A stretch of DNA of 64,000 nucleotides from Halogranum rubrum (GCF_900114455.1 NZ_FOTC01000001.1:395048-459047), one strand, 5' to 3'. Shown: positions 1 through 9,958, counted from the first letter of the stretch. Translations and numbers: made by a program. Notes: a model not told the origin generated them from the sequence alone.

Positions 1-1
1 C

Positions 2-1657
2 CACGGGCCAGCTGTACCAGCCGACCAGTTCGAATACGAACTCCGAGATGAAGTCTCTGAGCTCACCATTCGAGCAGGGGCGGGTGGAATCGGTGTCTCT
101 CCTGACGCTGCCACTGCAGGAGAATGGTCGACGCGCATCTTCGACCCATCCAGCAACACACACGAGTGGCGCGGACTGACCCTACCCACCGAGAGCAGCG
201 ACGTCGATGTGCAACTGGATATCAACTCGGCGGTCACGGGGGAGCAAGACTACTGGCATCACGTCCAAGCCGTGTATCTGGGTCAGGACACCGATGGACG
301 GCACGTCTGTGCCGGTGTTGGGAACCAAGGCGCTGAACAAGACCCGCGCATTGGACTGTATTATCCCGAGTCGAATACGTGGGACTCCTCCGACACGATG
401 GATGATTGGGAGAAACGAACCTGGTACTCGCTTTCGGTCTCCACACGTGGGTCAACGGTCGACATCACCCTCCAAACAACCGACGGAACAGTCCATGCAA
501 GTGGCACCTACACCCTCCCGAGCGAGACCGACCAACGAGTCGGGATTTTCGGTGGGGTTGGGGAAGGACAGACCGGTGAGCTCTACTTTGACGCGTTTAT
601 CTTGAACGGGACTCCCAGAGAGTTCCTTCGCACTGATCTCGTCGAACAATCAGCCGTCTCGACGCGATATCTAAATCTCACAGAGCAAGACTCCGGCACC
701 TATGCTGGTCCAGACATCCCAAAACCGGACTACGGGGAAGACACGCAATACAACAACGACGTGGGCAATGGGTTCAACTATCTGTACGATGTGGAGCGAG
801 AAGCAGATCCCAATTGGCGGTTCAGTGTCGAATGGGACAGCCGAGACCATTGGGGCGTACGAACGGCCACTGACGAAGATGTGAAATTGCGGCTGACGAT
901 GCTCACGAAGTGTGACGACGTCGCTATTGCTAATGGCAACCCGCCACAGCGGTGGAACAACCCAGAGACACTCAAGTATCTCATCGCGCATCGGAACCCC
1001 GAAGGACACGGATCGCTGTTCCGGTCAGTAATCGAGTCATATGAAGGAGAACGGTTCATCGAGCATGCGACTGGAATCCCAGTCGACAGTGCAGACCACA
1101 CTGCCCGCGCAGTGCGTGTCCAACTCAAAAACGGCCGGACAGACTACATCGCCAGTGCGACCGTCCGCCCCGGTGATGACGTCTCAGAACATACCGTCGA
1201 CGACGTCTTCACCTTTGATGGAGCATTCGCGGTCTATTCAACGGATGCTGAGGGGACCCACGAGCATGCTTACTTGCTCGATGGGACGACGTTAGAAGTC
1301 GACGGTGAGCGGCTGATCGAACAACGTCCGCGTATCGAAGGAGTCGTCGAAGACTTCACTCGGGATCTCTCGCTCGATAACGAACTGCAGGTCCGAATCA
1401 CCAACGGCCCGGTCGATACCCAACTTATGGAGACCACGGTAGGGTCATGGGTATATGCTGATGCCGTCGACGACCGGAATGGCGCCTACGAGATTGTCGG
1501 TGTCGATAACGTCACTTCGACTAGTGCAACGCTCAAACTCGGCGATCAGACAACGGTCAAAGAGTATCGTGACCCGAGTGACCTCAACGCTGGCTACGAG
1601 TACATCCTCGAAGAGAATGGCGAGTTTGTTATCCCTCTCAGTACTGAATTCGAGTAG
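2..1657 (+). CDS. C-terminal part of a heparinase II/III-like polysaccharide lyase (partial)
   Basis: The frame is open from the first bases of the window, so the true start lies upstream; a GTG at 209 is only an internal start. Early residues form a LamG/concanavalin-like segment (about 115-215) ending in a fold-typical GIFGGVGEG. The following part resembles the C-terminal beta-sandwich of heparinase II/III-type lyases: a run with KYLIAHRNPEG, then FRSVIESYEGERFIEHA, which matches the family pattern 'YL..R......S.F.SVIEPYEG...I'. The catalytic (alpha/alpha) domain would be upstream and is not visible, so substrate and activity cannot be judged. A surface-glycan locus follows within 7 kb, which fits a glycan-active secreted enzyme. 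Another multidomain beta-sandwich surface protein remains possible. Confidence 0.6.
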   Translation, partial: HGPAVPADQFEYELRDEVSELTIRAGAGGIGVSPDAATAGEWSTRIFDPSSNTHEWRGLTLPTESSDVDVQLDINSAVTGEQDYWHHVQAVYLGQDTDGRHVCAGVGNQGAEQDPRIGLYYPESNTWDSSDTMDDWEKRTWYSLSVSTRGSTVDITLQTTDGTVHASGTYTLPSETDQRVGIFGGVGEGQTGELYFDAFILNGTPREFLRTDLVEQSAVSTRYLNLTEQDSGTYAGPDIPKPDYGEDTQYNNDVGNGFNYLYDVEREADPNWRFSVEWDSRDHWGVRTATDEDVKLRLTMLTKCDDVAIANGNPPQRWNNPETLKYLIAHRNPEGHGSLFRSVIESYEGERFIEHATGIPVDSADHTARAVRVQLKNGRTDYIASATVRPGDDVSEHTVDDVFTFDGAFAVYSTDAEGTHEHAYLLDGTTLEVDGERLIEQRPRIEGVVEDFTRDLSLDNELQVRITNGPVDTQLMETTVGSWVYADAVDDRNGAYEIVGVDNVTSTSATLKLGDQTTVKEYRDPSDLNAGYEYILEENGEFVIPLSTEFE

Positions 1658-1689
1658 TAGGGAACTCTTCACTTCCACTGTTGAGTGAA

Positions 1690-2970
1690 CTATAATCCGA
1701 TGAAAAGTGGCCATGCAAGGACGCAGACCCACATTACGAGTCCAACTTTCGTTGACTGGGACCACGGGTTCTCGACTGTCTGATTCGATGCGCTCGCTGC
1801 AACGAATCCGATGACCCCGAGCACCACGAGCCGATGCAAGACGACCGCAATCGGTAACACCTCGATCCCGATCGATTGGTAATCAAGGACGAAGCCAAGT
1901 CCTAATCCAAGAATCGCGATTCCAGCCCAGTCGAATGGTTCACCGCCATGAGAGAAGAGAATAGTAACGACCGGAATCCCGACAGCAAAAACGAGATAGC
2001 CCATCCCAGCGACGAGTTTTACCGGGACGTTCGGAACCGTCGTCTCGGCGAGAATACTAGCGCTTCGGACGATAAGTGGTAACGATAACAGCGACACCAA
2101 CAAGAGCGCACTCCGTTGGTGAACCTCATCGGAGAACCCTTCCGATACTTGTTCAACTGTCGTCTGCCAGTTGTTTCGCCCTTGGATGGATCCAAAGAGC
2201 AGCAGTCCAGCTGAGAGCATACCCACGGTGGAGAGCGGCCGCAGATCAATAACTGATGCCCAGCCGTCAGCGTCGGAGGCGCCACCGTTCGCAAACCGTT
2301 CACGGCTGATGTCGGCAGTGTACGACGCACCGAGATATTCCGTTTCGAGATGATGCTGCGCTATTGATAACGACCCAACCGTGTGTCGAAGCCGAAACCA
2401 GTCCCAATGTTCGTGATGCGCCTGAATCGCCGTCCACCGCGCACCCTCGCTACCCCCTTCATAGAGACGGAGATGGTGGCGTGAACCGAAGTACGTCCCG
2501 TCGTGAAGCTGGGCTGTCTCGGTCATCCAGCCCCCTGCGGGGCCAGGTGCTGCAATATAGGTGTATCGCGTCGCACCAGTCGTGTCACGCCACCTGATGT
2601 CTCCTCCGTTGACCACGACGGGCTCGCTTTCATCACCGATTCCTTGCCAGTCGTTGGTCATTGGTTCTAACTCTTTGTCCCCGTGGCCACTGAGCTGTGT
2701 GATTACGCGTGAACTTTCACCGCGAACAACGGCGTTGATTGGCAATGTGAGTGACTCAAATGACTGCTGTCGACTGGTGAACGGCCAGAGTTTCACATCG
2801 CTCTCTTCGGAGACGGAGACGAGTTTTACGTCGTCTGGTCCCTTCATGTCCATCTCTTCTGCGGAATGGGGTGCAACGAGACTTGGGTCGACGGTGAGAA
2901 GGACAAGAAGAACGATTACAGTACTGACCACAGCTAATCGACGACGGGAGTGAGGACGCGAGCCGTGCAT
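1690..2970 (-). CDS. Exported membrane protein, N-terminal signal/anchor and C-terminal multi-TM domain
   Basis: 426 residues. An N-terminal hydrophobic segment (about 13-31) follows an Arg-rich stretch, consistent with a signal peptide or anchor. About 200 residues of beta-rich extracytoplasmic domain follow, with a His/Trp-rich motif (HHEHWDWFRLRHTVG near residue 180). The C-terminal third (from about 235) holds roughly six hydrophobic helices. It converges with the lyase-like gene, with 32 bases between the two stops. The family looks haloarchaeal but I cannot name a function. The clustered His residues could bind metal, which is speculation. The start is the first ATG, followed directly by the signal-like segment. 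Confidence 0.75.
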   Translation of the reverse strand: MHGSRPHSRRRLAVVSTVIVLLVLLTVDPSLVAPHSAEEMDMKGPDDVKLVSVSEESDVKLWPFTSRQQSFESLTLPINAVVRGESSRVITQLSGHGDKELEPMTNDWQGIGDESEPVVVNGGDIRWRDTTGATRYTYIAAPGPAGGWMTETAQLHDGTYFGSRHHLRLYEGGSEGARWTAIQAHHEHWDWFRLRHTVGSLSIAQHHLETEYLGASYTADISRERFANGGASDADGWASVIDLRPLSTVGMLSAGLLLFGSIQGRNNWQTTVEQVSEGFSDEVHQRSALLLVSLLSLPLIVRSASILAETTVPNVPVKLVAGMGYLVFAVGIPVVTILFSHGGEPFDWAGIAILGLGLGFVLDYQSIGIEVLPIAVVLHRLVVLGVIGFVAASASNQTVENPWSQSTKVGLVMWVCVLAWPLFIGL

Positions 2971-3035
2971 CTCTATGTCAACATTCGGTTCTAAAATTAT
3001 TAATTTAACTACAAATATACACTACATCTCCATAC

Positions 3036-3149
3036 TCAAGGAGCGACCGAAGGGAGCGAGTAGGGAGGGGATACAGCGGCGTCATCGAAACAGGAAGCTC
3101 ACCACTCAAGTACGAGTCATACGACGAGCGGTAGGGTGGGGTAGTTCAC
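3036..3149 (+). mobile_element. IS200/IS605 right-end remnant (PATE-like)
   Basis: This non-coding stretch has the arrangement seen at IS605 right ends elsewhere in the window: CTCAAGGAGCGACC, a short palindrome, GCGAGTAGGG, and the terminal GTAGTTCAC at 3141-3149. The same terminal pattern occurs at 39522-39530 and 59001-59009. No transposase coding remains. Confidence 0.5.
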
Positions 3150-3246
3150 CAGACACATCTGTGTGCTTGTTGTACTTTTCCAGAAATTCTCGAATAACGT
3201 ATGAATATGCCTTTGTAGGCGCTGATTACTTACCATACTTGGTTGC

Positions 3247-3393
3247 ATGAGTGTTCTCATGCCAAGAACTGCGTACTGTTCCTTCTGTGACCAAGAACAG
3301 GATGTCGTCGCTACAGTCCCCTGGCAGTCGGATTCATGTGCGACATGTGGAAACGACATTGAGAAGTCAACACAGTCAGCGACCGAAACGTGA
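3247..3393 (+). CDS. Small double-CxxC zinc-finger protein (48 aa)
   Basis: The ORF starts at ATG 3247 and ends at TGA 3391-3393. It holds two CxxC pairs, CSFC at residues 11-14 and CATC at 31-34, joined by a 16-residue loop. This is the usual arrangement of small haloarchaeal zinc-finger ('micro-protein') genes, many of which are real and affect motility, biofilm or stress phenotypes. A second ATG at 3259 (MPRTAYCSFC) is an alternative start. It stands alone between an IS remnant and the convergent histidine kinase gene. Function unknown. Confidence 0.7.
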   Translation: MSVLMPRTAYCSFCDQEQDVVATVPWQSDSCATCGNDIEKSTQSATET

Positions 3394-3420
3394 GCTTGTG
3401 TGGGCCATGCCACTGAGGAC

Positions 3421-6400
3421 TCAGTTCTTCGGGATTGCTTCTACGATGAATTCGAAGCGTGCTCCACCACTTGCACTCTCTGTCACCTGCAGGTCCCATC
3501 CATGCGCGCGCACAATCGCCGCGACGATAGCGAGGCCAAACCCGGTTCCGGAACCTAACGAAACGCCGTGTTTGAGTACCTCCTCGCGCTGGTCGACAGG
3601 GATACCAGTGCCATCGTCTTCAACGTAGAATCCCTGCTCGACCGAGAGTGGACCGACTGTAATTGTGACGTCCTCACCACCATGTTCAATGGCATTTCCA
3701 TAGAGATTCTCAAAGAGCTGTGTCACACGACTCCTATCGCCCATAACAATTGGAAGGCTCTCACCAATGTGCACCGTCGCAGTGTCTGTCTCCACGAACG
3801 TCCAAGCCTCGCGTGCTGCTTCGGCCACAGCAATTTCGTCCCCCTCAGTGACGGTTGTTCCCCGCTGTGCTAGCGTCAAAAGGTTCTCAAGTAGTTGGCT
3901 GATTCGGTCATGTGCTCTTTCAACTCTCTCGAAATGTGCTGGTTCAGGGTCTTCTTTGGCAATCTCCAGAAAGCCTTCAGCGACGCTCAATGGACTTCGA
4001 AGGTCATGTGAAACCCCATGGGCAAACTCGGTCAGCCGGTCATTTTGTTCTCGAAGCGTTGCTTCACGCTCAGCGCGCACCATCGCCGCTTTTACTGACG
4101 CCCCCAAAATCCGAAAGAGATCAACCTCTCGGTCAGAGAACTCTTTGTATTGGTTCGATCCAGTCATCAAGATTCCATAGTGGCCAAGTGGGACGATGAT
4201 TTCACTGCGAATCGCTGTATCAGGATTGTATCGCGCTGTGTGCTGAGTAACGTCGTCATACACACGCACGTCTCCTGACACAAACACCTCCCACGCAAGC
4301 CCCTCACCAGCTGCAAACGCTGGGGCATGACCGAGGGTTTCGAGGGAAGACTCACATTGTGCAACCGGAACCAACGCGTGCTGTGTCCGATCGTACTTCC
4401 AGAGCCCGGTCATATCCAATTCTAAGACACGGTCTGAAGCAGCCACAGCAATTTCTCCGATCTCGTCGAGTGAAGATGCAACAGTCAGCTGCTGTGCTGT
4501 CTGCTGTAACGCTCGCAACTGCCGCTCGTGGGTTTTCTGCGCAGAGATGTCCTCAATGACGACAATGATACTACTTACAGTCCCATCAGGCCCTTCGATT
4601 GGTGCTGTCGATAAGAGTATATCTAGTTCAGTGCCATCTTTCGTCTGGCGAGTAAGTTCTTCTCCGTAGATTCGCTTCCCAGCCAAGGCCTGATCCCGAT
4701 GTTTCATGAACGTCTCAACTTCTGCGTTCGAAGCGGACGGAACAAGCTCCCCAACGACCTCATCCGCAGTCCATCCAAATATTTCCTCGGCACCTCGGTT
4801 CCATCGTACGATGGTTCCTTCTGGATCAATTTCGAAAATCGCGGATGGTGCGGCTTCGATAAGCGACTCTAGTCGTGTGTTTGTCTCCTTGAGCTGTTGT
4901 TGATCCTGTTCTCGCGTCAACTCGGCACCGATCAACTCTGAAAGTAGCTTGACGAAGGTCCGTTCGGCCTCATAAAACTCCTGCACCGGTGACGCGACAC
5001 TTGCGAATGAGAGCGTCCCATAGCGTTCGTCATTGACCGAGAGAGGGACACCAATGTAGGATGCAGGTTCAAACGTATTCGTCTCGGGGGTGAGTTGATG
5101 CCCCGAATTTTCAGCTGTCTCTACAAATGAGTAGACATCGTTGCGAGCGAGCACCTCTGCACAGGGAGTTGTCGCAAGGTCAAATTGATCCCCCACAGCA
5201 ATCGCTGTCGTTGGTGCGTGGACTGCACGGACGCGATACTCAGTCTCTTCGACGGCTGAGACGAGCCCAACTTCGAGATTCAGCGTATCGCACCCGAGTG
5301 CAAGCATTCGAGATAATTGTGTTGCTGTCGTGGCCTCAGTGTCCGCCATTATCTCCTGTAGCACTCGAAGTGCGTCTCGTTCAGCCTTCAGTTGGTCGCG
5401 GGTTTCGTGTTGTTCTGTGATGTCACGGGCGACGACAAGTGTCTCAGTTGGGGATTTTACACACGACTTCAGTCGCACATCGAAATGCCGGGTACCGAAT
5501 GCTGTCTCAAAGTCGATCTGAAGGTCTGCATCGGAGAATACTGCACTCTCGCTGTCGCCGGGTGTCTCACGCACCTCAGAGACAGCTGTCTGGAACGCAT
5601 CAACTGCTTCATCTGCCACTAGTCCCTCGATGAGGTCAGCGAGCGTTCGTCCCTCTAGTGCAGCTGGATTCGAGTGGCCAGCGATCCGAGCGGCTGTCGG
5701 ATTCGCAAACTGGATCTCGTATGTTTCGTCGATTACGAAGACGGCGTCGTGAATATTGTCGAGGATGGCTTTTGCTCGGGTGAGACTCTGCGTTTGCTCT
5801 TGTTTGGCCGTCCGGCGCCAAAAGACCGTGAGGCCATTGCCATCGGGAAAGACATGGGACTCGATCCAAGAGTCGAATGGAGGGCCAACGTATGAGTCGC
5901 CCGAGACAGCAGTAGCACTGGACATTGCATCTCGGTAGACCGCTTCAAGCTCAGAGCCAACCAGTGAGGGAAACGCCTCCCAGAGATCCTGTCCAATGAG
6001 CTCTGACTGAGTGGCACTAAGCCCGTCTGCCATCGTTTGATTGACGTACTGAATCTGCCACTCACTGTCGACCGCATAGATGCCATCTGTGGCCCGATCT
6101 ACCATCTGCTCAAACTGTCCGAAAGTCGCCTTCGTCCGCTGTTTTTGGCGAGCAGTCTCAACCAGCGTCTGAATCCGCACCGAAAGTCGAGCGGCAAAGT
6201 GCTCTATCGGTAAAATCGAAACATGGTCTATCAGTTCACCGGTCGGGATCTGCTGTTGCTGGTTGTCAAAATCGAGTACGTAGATGATGGGACAATAGCG
6301 GTTGTCAACACTGTCCAGTAGTTCGCCTTTGAGTTCATCCGAGAGTGATGGACCGACAACAACGCAGTCAACTGCAGACGTAGCGAGAACGTGCTGTGCT

Positions 6401-6561
6401 GTCGAGATCTTTTCAGCAACAGTCAGCTCAATGTGGTCGCTGACAGCCGCCAGGAGCGTCTGGACCCTTTGTGCGGACTCTTGGTCCCCGCTCACATACA
6501 GAGCACGTATTGGGGGTCTGTCATCACTACGTTCCGGATCCATATATTCCACTCTATTCAT
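3421..6561 (-). CDS. PAS/GAF sensor histidine kinase with a degenerate receiver-like N-terminus
   Basis: 1046 residues, soluble, no TM helices. Order: receiver-like domain (about 15-140), PAS (150-265), PAS (275-385), GAF (395-545), PAS (553-670), GAF (680-815), HisKA with H-box HGVSHDLRSPL (His near 851), and HATPase_c with N-box NLYGNAIEH and G-box DDGTGIP. In the receiver-like domain the strand that should end in the phospho-acceptor Asp reads DCVVVGPS, so it probably senses or dimerises and is not phosphorylated. The multiple PAS/GAF domains point to cytoplasmic redox, light or ligand sensing. No response regulator is encoded next to it, as is common in haloarchaea. The start at 6561 has a TTTTAG box about 27 bases upstream; a second Met lies at residue 7. 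Confidence 0.93.
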   Translation of the reverse strand: MNRVEYMDPERSDDRPPIRALYVSGDQESAQRVQTLLAAVSDHIELTVAEKISTAQHVLATSAVDCVVVGPSLSDELKGELLDSVDNRYCPIIYVLDFDNQQQQIPTGELIDHVSILPIEHFAARLSVRIQTLVETARQKQRTKATFGQFEQMVDRATDGIYAVDSEWQIQYVNQTMADGLSATQSELIGQDLWEAFPSLVGSELEAVYRDAMSSATAVSGDSYVGPPFDSWIESHVFPDGNGLTVFWRRTAKQEQTQSLTRAKAILDNIHDAVFVIDETYEIQFANPTAARIAGHSNPAALEGRTLADLIEGLVADEAVDAFQTAVSEVRETPGDSESAVFSDADLQIDFETAFGTRHFDVRLKSCVKSPTETLVVARDITEQHETRDQLKAERDALRVLQEIMADTEATTATQLSRMLALGCDTLNLEVGLVSAVEETEYRVRAVHAPTTAIAVGDQFDLATTPCAEVLARNDVYSFVETAENSGHQLTPETNTFEPASYIGVPLSVNDERYGTLSFASVASPVQEFYEAERTFVKLLSELIGAELTREQDQQQLKETNTRLESLIEAAPSAIFEIDPEGTIVRWNRGAEEIFGWTADEVVGELVPSASNAEVETFMKHRDQALAGKRIYGEELTRQTKDGTELDILLSTAPIEGPDGTVSSIIVVIEDISAQKTHERQLRALQQTAQQLTVASSLDEIGEIAVAASDRVLELDMTGLWKYDRTQHALVPVAQCESSLETLGHAPAFAAGEGLAWEVFVSGDVRVYDDVTQHTARYNPDTAIRSEIIVPLGHYGILMTGSNQYKEFSDREVDLFRILGASVKAAMVRAEREATLREQNDRLTEFAHGVSHDLRSPLSVAEGFLEIAKEDPEPAHFERVERAHDRISQLLENLLTLAQRGTTVTEGDEIAVAEAAREAWTFVETDTATVHIGESLPIVMGDRSRVTQLFENLYGNAIEHGGEDVTITVGPLSVEQGFYVEDDGTGIPVDQREEVLKHGVSLGSGTGFGLAIVAAIVRAHGWDLQVTESASGGARFEFIVEAIPKN

Positions 6562-6933
6562 TCAGGATGTTTAACTATTCTCCTAAAACAGATTGTTTGT
6601 TAACCACACTACGTTTGGTGGTTTTTCAGCTGAAGAGATGTCTGAGTTAGCGCAGTGACCTTCACTGATGGAGGGCAGATTCTGTACTCAACTTCCCCAC
6701 CGAAGACCGAACTCCTCAAAGAATATGTTGAGATACAATCACACTGGATCTCTCACATAAATGTTTCTGGGCACATGATTACTATACACCAGTTACAATA
6801 CTAGTATTGGCAAGTATTGCTCAAGGGATACATACCAAACACTGCTATACTGCCTCATAAATTTTGCCCTGAAATATGCAGATAGATACACACCTCATAA
6901 TCGAATAATAAACGATTCACACTTCGAGATGCG
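6562..6933. other. AT-rich intergenic region between kinase and glmS
   Basis: No ORF with coding character. It holds the kinase promoter at its left end and the first copy of a 30-base repeat (6791-6820) that recurs upstream of glmU. Many T-runs lie 3' of glmS, consistent with termination of the glm operon. Confidence 0.5.
6791..6820 (+). repeat. 30-base direct repeat, copy A (3' of glmS)
   Basis: It starts AGTTACAA and ends TATTGC around a central ACTAGT. It matches 10085-10114 at 26 of 30 positions in the same orientation. The two copies bracket the glmU-glmS operon. Confidence 0.6.
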
Positions 6934-8727
6934 TCACTCTACAGTCACGCTTTTGGCAAGATTCCGCGGCTTATCGATCGATCGACCCAGTCGATTGGCC
7001 ATGTGGTACGCCACAAGCTGCAGTTGGACGTTCGCGAGTAGCGGTGCCATCTGTTCGTGTGTCTCGGGGATTTCGAGGACAGCATCCGCATAGCGCGCTG
7101 CGTCCGATTGGCCATCAGTAACGACGACGACGGGCGCATCGCGTGCTTCGACCTCTTTGATGTTGCTGATGGTCTTGTGAGCATTCTCGCCGTTGCCAGT
7201 GACGACCGCAAACACCGGTGTGTGCTCTGTGACGAGTGCAAGTGGGCCGTGTTTTAACTCGCCTGCGGCAAACCCCTCGGCATGCTCGTAGGTGATCTCC
7301 TTGAACTTCAGGGCGCCCTCTAAAGCGACTGGGAAATGTGTGCCACGGCCGATGAAGAAAAACGCGTTTGACTCAAGGAAGTCATCGACAACTGCTTCAG
7401 CGTTCGAATTATCCAAGATTGCTTGCACATTGCTCGGGAGGTCTCGAAGTGCCCCAATGAGCTCACGGTCAGCCGTCTCCTCAAGCAGGTTCTCGACGAG
7501 GAGGGTTGCACCGATTAGTTGCGAGGAGAACGTCTTGGTGGCGGCGACGCCGATCTCGGGACCGGCGCGAATGTAGAGGACGTGATCGCACTCTCGAGCC
7601 GCACTACTGCCGACGACGTTTGTGAGTGCCAGCGTTTCGGCCCCACGAGAGTTCGCATCTCTAAGTGCACTCATCGTGTCTGCAGTCTCCCCGCTTTGCG
7701 TGATTCCGACGACGAGGGTATCGTCCGGAATGGGTGGGTTGGCAGTCGCATATTCACTTGCGAGATAGGCGGTAGCAGGGATGCCCCCATCACGAAGCAA
7801 GGCTGCTGCATACATGGCTGCATGATAAGAGGTTCCACAGGCGACGAACTGAACCGAGCGTGGCGTTTCGAGATCAGTGAGTTCCTCGACAGTAATGTGT
7901 CCGGCGAGCTCGTCGACGCGCCCGCTGAGACACTGGCGGAGGGACGTGGGTTGCTCGTGAATCTCCTTGAGCATGAAGTGGTCATACCCGCTCTTCCCTG
8001 TCTGTTCGGCACTCCACTCAACAGTCTTGACGTCTTTCTCGACTCTGTGGCCATCCTTGCTGACGATGTAGTCGTCTTCGGTGAGCGTGACGAACTCTCC
8101 ATCGTCAAGATAGACGACATCACGCGTGTACTCCAAGAAGGCTGGGACGTCCGAGGCGAGGTAATAGCCCTCTTCGCCAATGCCCAAGACGAGTGGTGAA
8201 TCTTCGCGAGCCGCGAAAATCGCGTCCTCACCTTCGATGACACAGGCAAGGGCGTAGGACCCTTCAAGACGGTCGACCGCTCGCTGGAAGGCACGCTCGG
8301 GGTCGTCGCCGGCTTTGAGGTTCTTCGCGACTAAGTGCGGGACGACTTCGGAGTCAGTATCACTCGAGAAGATAACGCCCTCTGTCTGCAGTTCATCGCG
8401 CAGTTCTTGGTAGTTCTCGATGATGCCGTTGTGGACAACAGCCACCGAATTGGACTCGTCCGTGTGTGGGTGGGAATTGCGGTCCGAAGGTGGGCCGTGG
8501 GTACTCCAACGGGTGTGACCGATACCGACACTGCCACTGAATGATTTCGTAGAGACAGCCTTCTCGAGAGCCTCGAGTTCGCCTTCGCGTTTCTCAATTT
8601 GGAGCGAACCATTCCCGACGGCAATCCCCGCAGAATCGTAGCCACGGTATTCGAGCGTTGAGAGCCCCGCCATGAGAACCTCAGAGGGATCACCGCGCGA
8701 ACCAACATAGCCGATGATGCCACACAT
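6934..8727 (-). CDS. glmS: Glutamine--fructose-6-phosphate aminotransferase (isomerizing)
   Basis: 597 residues starting MCGIIGYVG, which places the catalytic N-terminal nucleophile Cys at position 2; this fixes the start at 8727 and rejects a longer in-frame extension. The N-terminal class II glutamine amidotransferase domain (about 1-230) is followed by two SIS sugar-isomerase domains (ACGTSYHAAM and TQSGETADTMSALRDA motifs). The C-terminus ends in LAKSVTVE, typical of GlmS. It makes glucosamine-6-phosphate, the entry to UDP-GlcNAc. The start codon overlaps the stop of the upstream glmU-like gene by one base (TGATG), so the two are translationally coupled. Together they feed the adjacent glycan locus. 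Confidence 0.97.
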   Translation of the reverse strand: MCGIIGYVGSRGDPSEVLMAGLSTLEYRGYDSAGIAVGNGSLQIEKREGELEALEKAVSTKSFSGSVGIGHTRWSTHGPPSDRNSHPHTDESNSVAVVHNGIIENYQELRDELQTEGVIFSSDTDSEVVPHLVAKNLKAGDDPERAFQRAVDRLEGSYALACVIEGEDAIFAAREDSPLVLGIGEEGYYLASDVPAFLEYTRDVVYLDDGEFVTLTEDDYIVSKDGHRVEKDVKTVEWSAEQTGKSGYDHFMLKEIHEQPTSLRQCLSGRVDELAGHITVEELTDLETPRSVQFVACGTSYHAAMYAAALLRDGGIPATAYLASEYATANPPIPDDTLVVGITQSGETADTMSALRDANSRGAETLALTNVVGSSAARECDHVLYIRAGPEIGVAATKTFSSQLIGATLLVENLLEETADRELIGALRDLPSNVQAILDNSNAEAVVDDFLESNAFFFIGRGTHFPVALEGALKFKEITYEHAEGFAAGELKHGPLALVTEHTPVFAVVTGNGENAHKTISNIKEVEARDAPVVVVTDGQSDAARYADAVLEIPETHEQMAPLLANVQLQLVAYHMANRLGRSIDKPRNLAKSVTVE

Positions 8728-9923
8728 CAGTTGGACACCTCCGCGTCTTCGCCAATATTCGTCTTCACACGACTGCCGGGATGGATTGTCGCATTCGGTC
8801 CAATGAGCACGCCTGAAGTGAGAGTTGTCCCTCCACCGAGATGGGTACGGTCGGCGACGACACCGCCGAGTGAGACGTCTTCGTGGACCGTCGTGTTGAT
8901 TCGGACGTCGGCGGTGCCGCCAGGAATCGTCGTGCCTGCATCGATCGAGACACCTTGCCCAGTGACGCATTCGACGAGCGTTGCGTTCGGACCGATTCGA
9001 GTGTCGTCGTCGACGACTGACGTGGAGACGACCGCTCCCGCGTCGATAGAGACGTTCTGTCCGATTGCTGTATCAGGACCGACGACTGCTTGTGGGCCAA
9101 TGACGCTGTCGGCGCCGACCACAACTGGGCCATGAAGTGTCGCATCGTCGTGGACGATGGCATCCTCATTGACGTACACGTTCTCATCAACGACGGGGGC
9201 GGCGATTGACCCTGGTCTGACGAGCAGCGTTTTAGCCAGGGAGATGAGGTCCCACGGATACGTTGCATCACGCCAGATCCCCTCTGTCCTGACGCCCCGT
9301 ACAAGCTCATTCTGTTCGATGAGGTTGCTGAGGGTGTCTGTGAGCGACAATTCACCATCAAACCGTGCTGTGTCCTCAACCTCAGCGAAAAACGAGGGTG
9401 CGAAGGCATAGATACCCGCATTGAGTAGCCGGTACTCACTTGAGTGTGGTTTCTCGACGAGTTCGATGATGTGGTCGTCCTGCATGCGGACGCCTCCGTA
9501 TTGCGGGGCGTCGTCGCTCTCGACGACCGCGAGTGTCGCCACATCCGCCACTGAGTGGGCGTCGACAACCTCCGAGACCGTGTGATGACTGATGAGTTGG
9601 TCACCGTTGACGACGAGGAAATCCGCGTCGATTGCACTCTCAGCTTGCAGAAGGGCGTGGCCACTCCCGAGTTGTTTGTGCTGGTGGTGATACGTGAGGC
9701 TGTGACCGCGGTAGGTCGCTCCGAAGTAATCTTGCACACGCTCGTGTTTGTACCCGACGACGAGATGGAGGTCGGTGATGCCGGCGTCGATAATCGCATC
9801 AAGGACGTGTTCGAGGATCGGGCGACCAGCCGCCGGGAGCATCGGCTTCGGGCGGTGCTTCGTGAGCGGTCGAAGCCGCTGTCCTTCGCCCGCTGCGAGC
9901 ACGACGGCGGATGTGACGTTCAT
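8727..9923 (-). CDS. glmU: Bifunctional sugar-1-phosphate nucleotidylyltransferase / acetyltransferase
   Basis: 398 residues. The N-terminal Rossmann-type nucleotidyltransferase (about 1-230) carries the signature AAGEGQRLRPLTKHRPKPML. The C-terminal left-handed beta-helix (about 245-390) has many hexapeptide [I/V]GxxxxI turns. This is the archaeal architecture in which one protein acetylates GlcN-1-P and transfers UMP (or dTMP to Glc-1-P). The symbol is used in the functional sense; the exact nucleotide preference cannot be read from sequence. It is first in an operon with glmS. Confidence 0.9.
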   Translation of the reverse strand: MNVTSAVVLAAGEGQRLRPLTKHRPKPMLPAAGRPILEHVLDAIIDAGITDLHLVVGYKHERVQDYFGATYRGHSLTYHHQHKQLGSGHALLQAESAIDADFLVVNGDQLISHHTVSEVVDAHSVADVATLAVVESDDAPQYGGVRMQDDHIIELVEKPHSSEYRLLNAGIYAFAPSFFAEVEDTARFDGELSLTDTLSNLIEQNELVRGVRTEGIWRDATYPWDLISLAKTLLVRPGSIAAPVVDENVYVNEDAIVHDDATLHGPVVVGADSVIGPQAVVGPDTAIGQNVSIDAGAVVSTSVVDDDTRIGPNATLVECVTGQGVSIDAGTTIPGGTADVRINTTVHEDVSLGGVVADRTHLGGGTTLTSGVLIGPNATIHPGSRVKTNIGEDAEVSN

Positions 9924-9951
9924 GTAACAACCCTGTCCAGACTACTACTAC

Positions 9952-9958
9952 AATATTT
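9952..9958 (-). promoter_or_regulatory. TATA-like box of the glmU-glmS operon
   Basis: AAATATT on the minus strand, centred about 32 bases before the glmU ATG (9923). This spacing suits a transcript with a leader of only a few bases. Confidence 0.45.

Noticed and set aside
8728..8970. 81-residue N-terminal extension of GlmS
   Set aside because: Arg-rich and not GlmS-like; the nucleophile Cys must follow the initiator Met, so the start is 8727.
8765..9802. 345-residue minus-strand ORF in another frame of the glmU-like gene
   Set aside because: Ser/Thr/Arg-rich composition, no family motif; the overlapping frame has clear nucleotidyltransferase and hexapeptide motifs.
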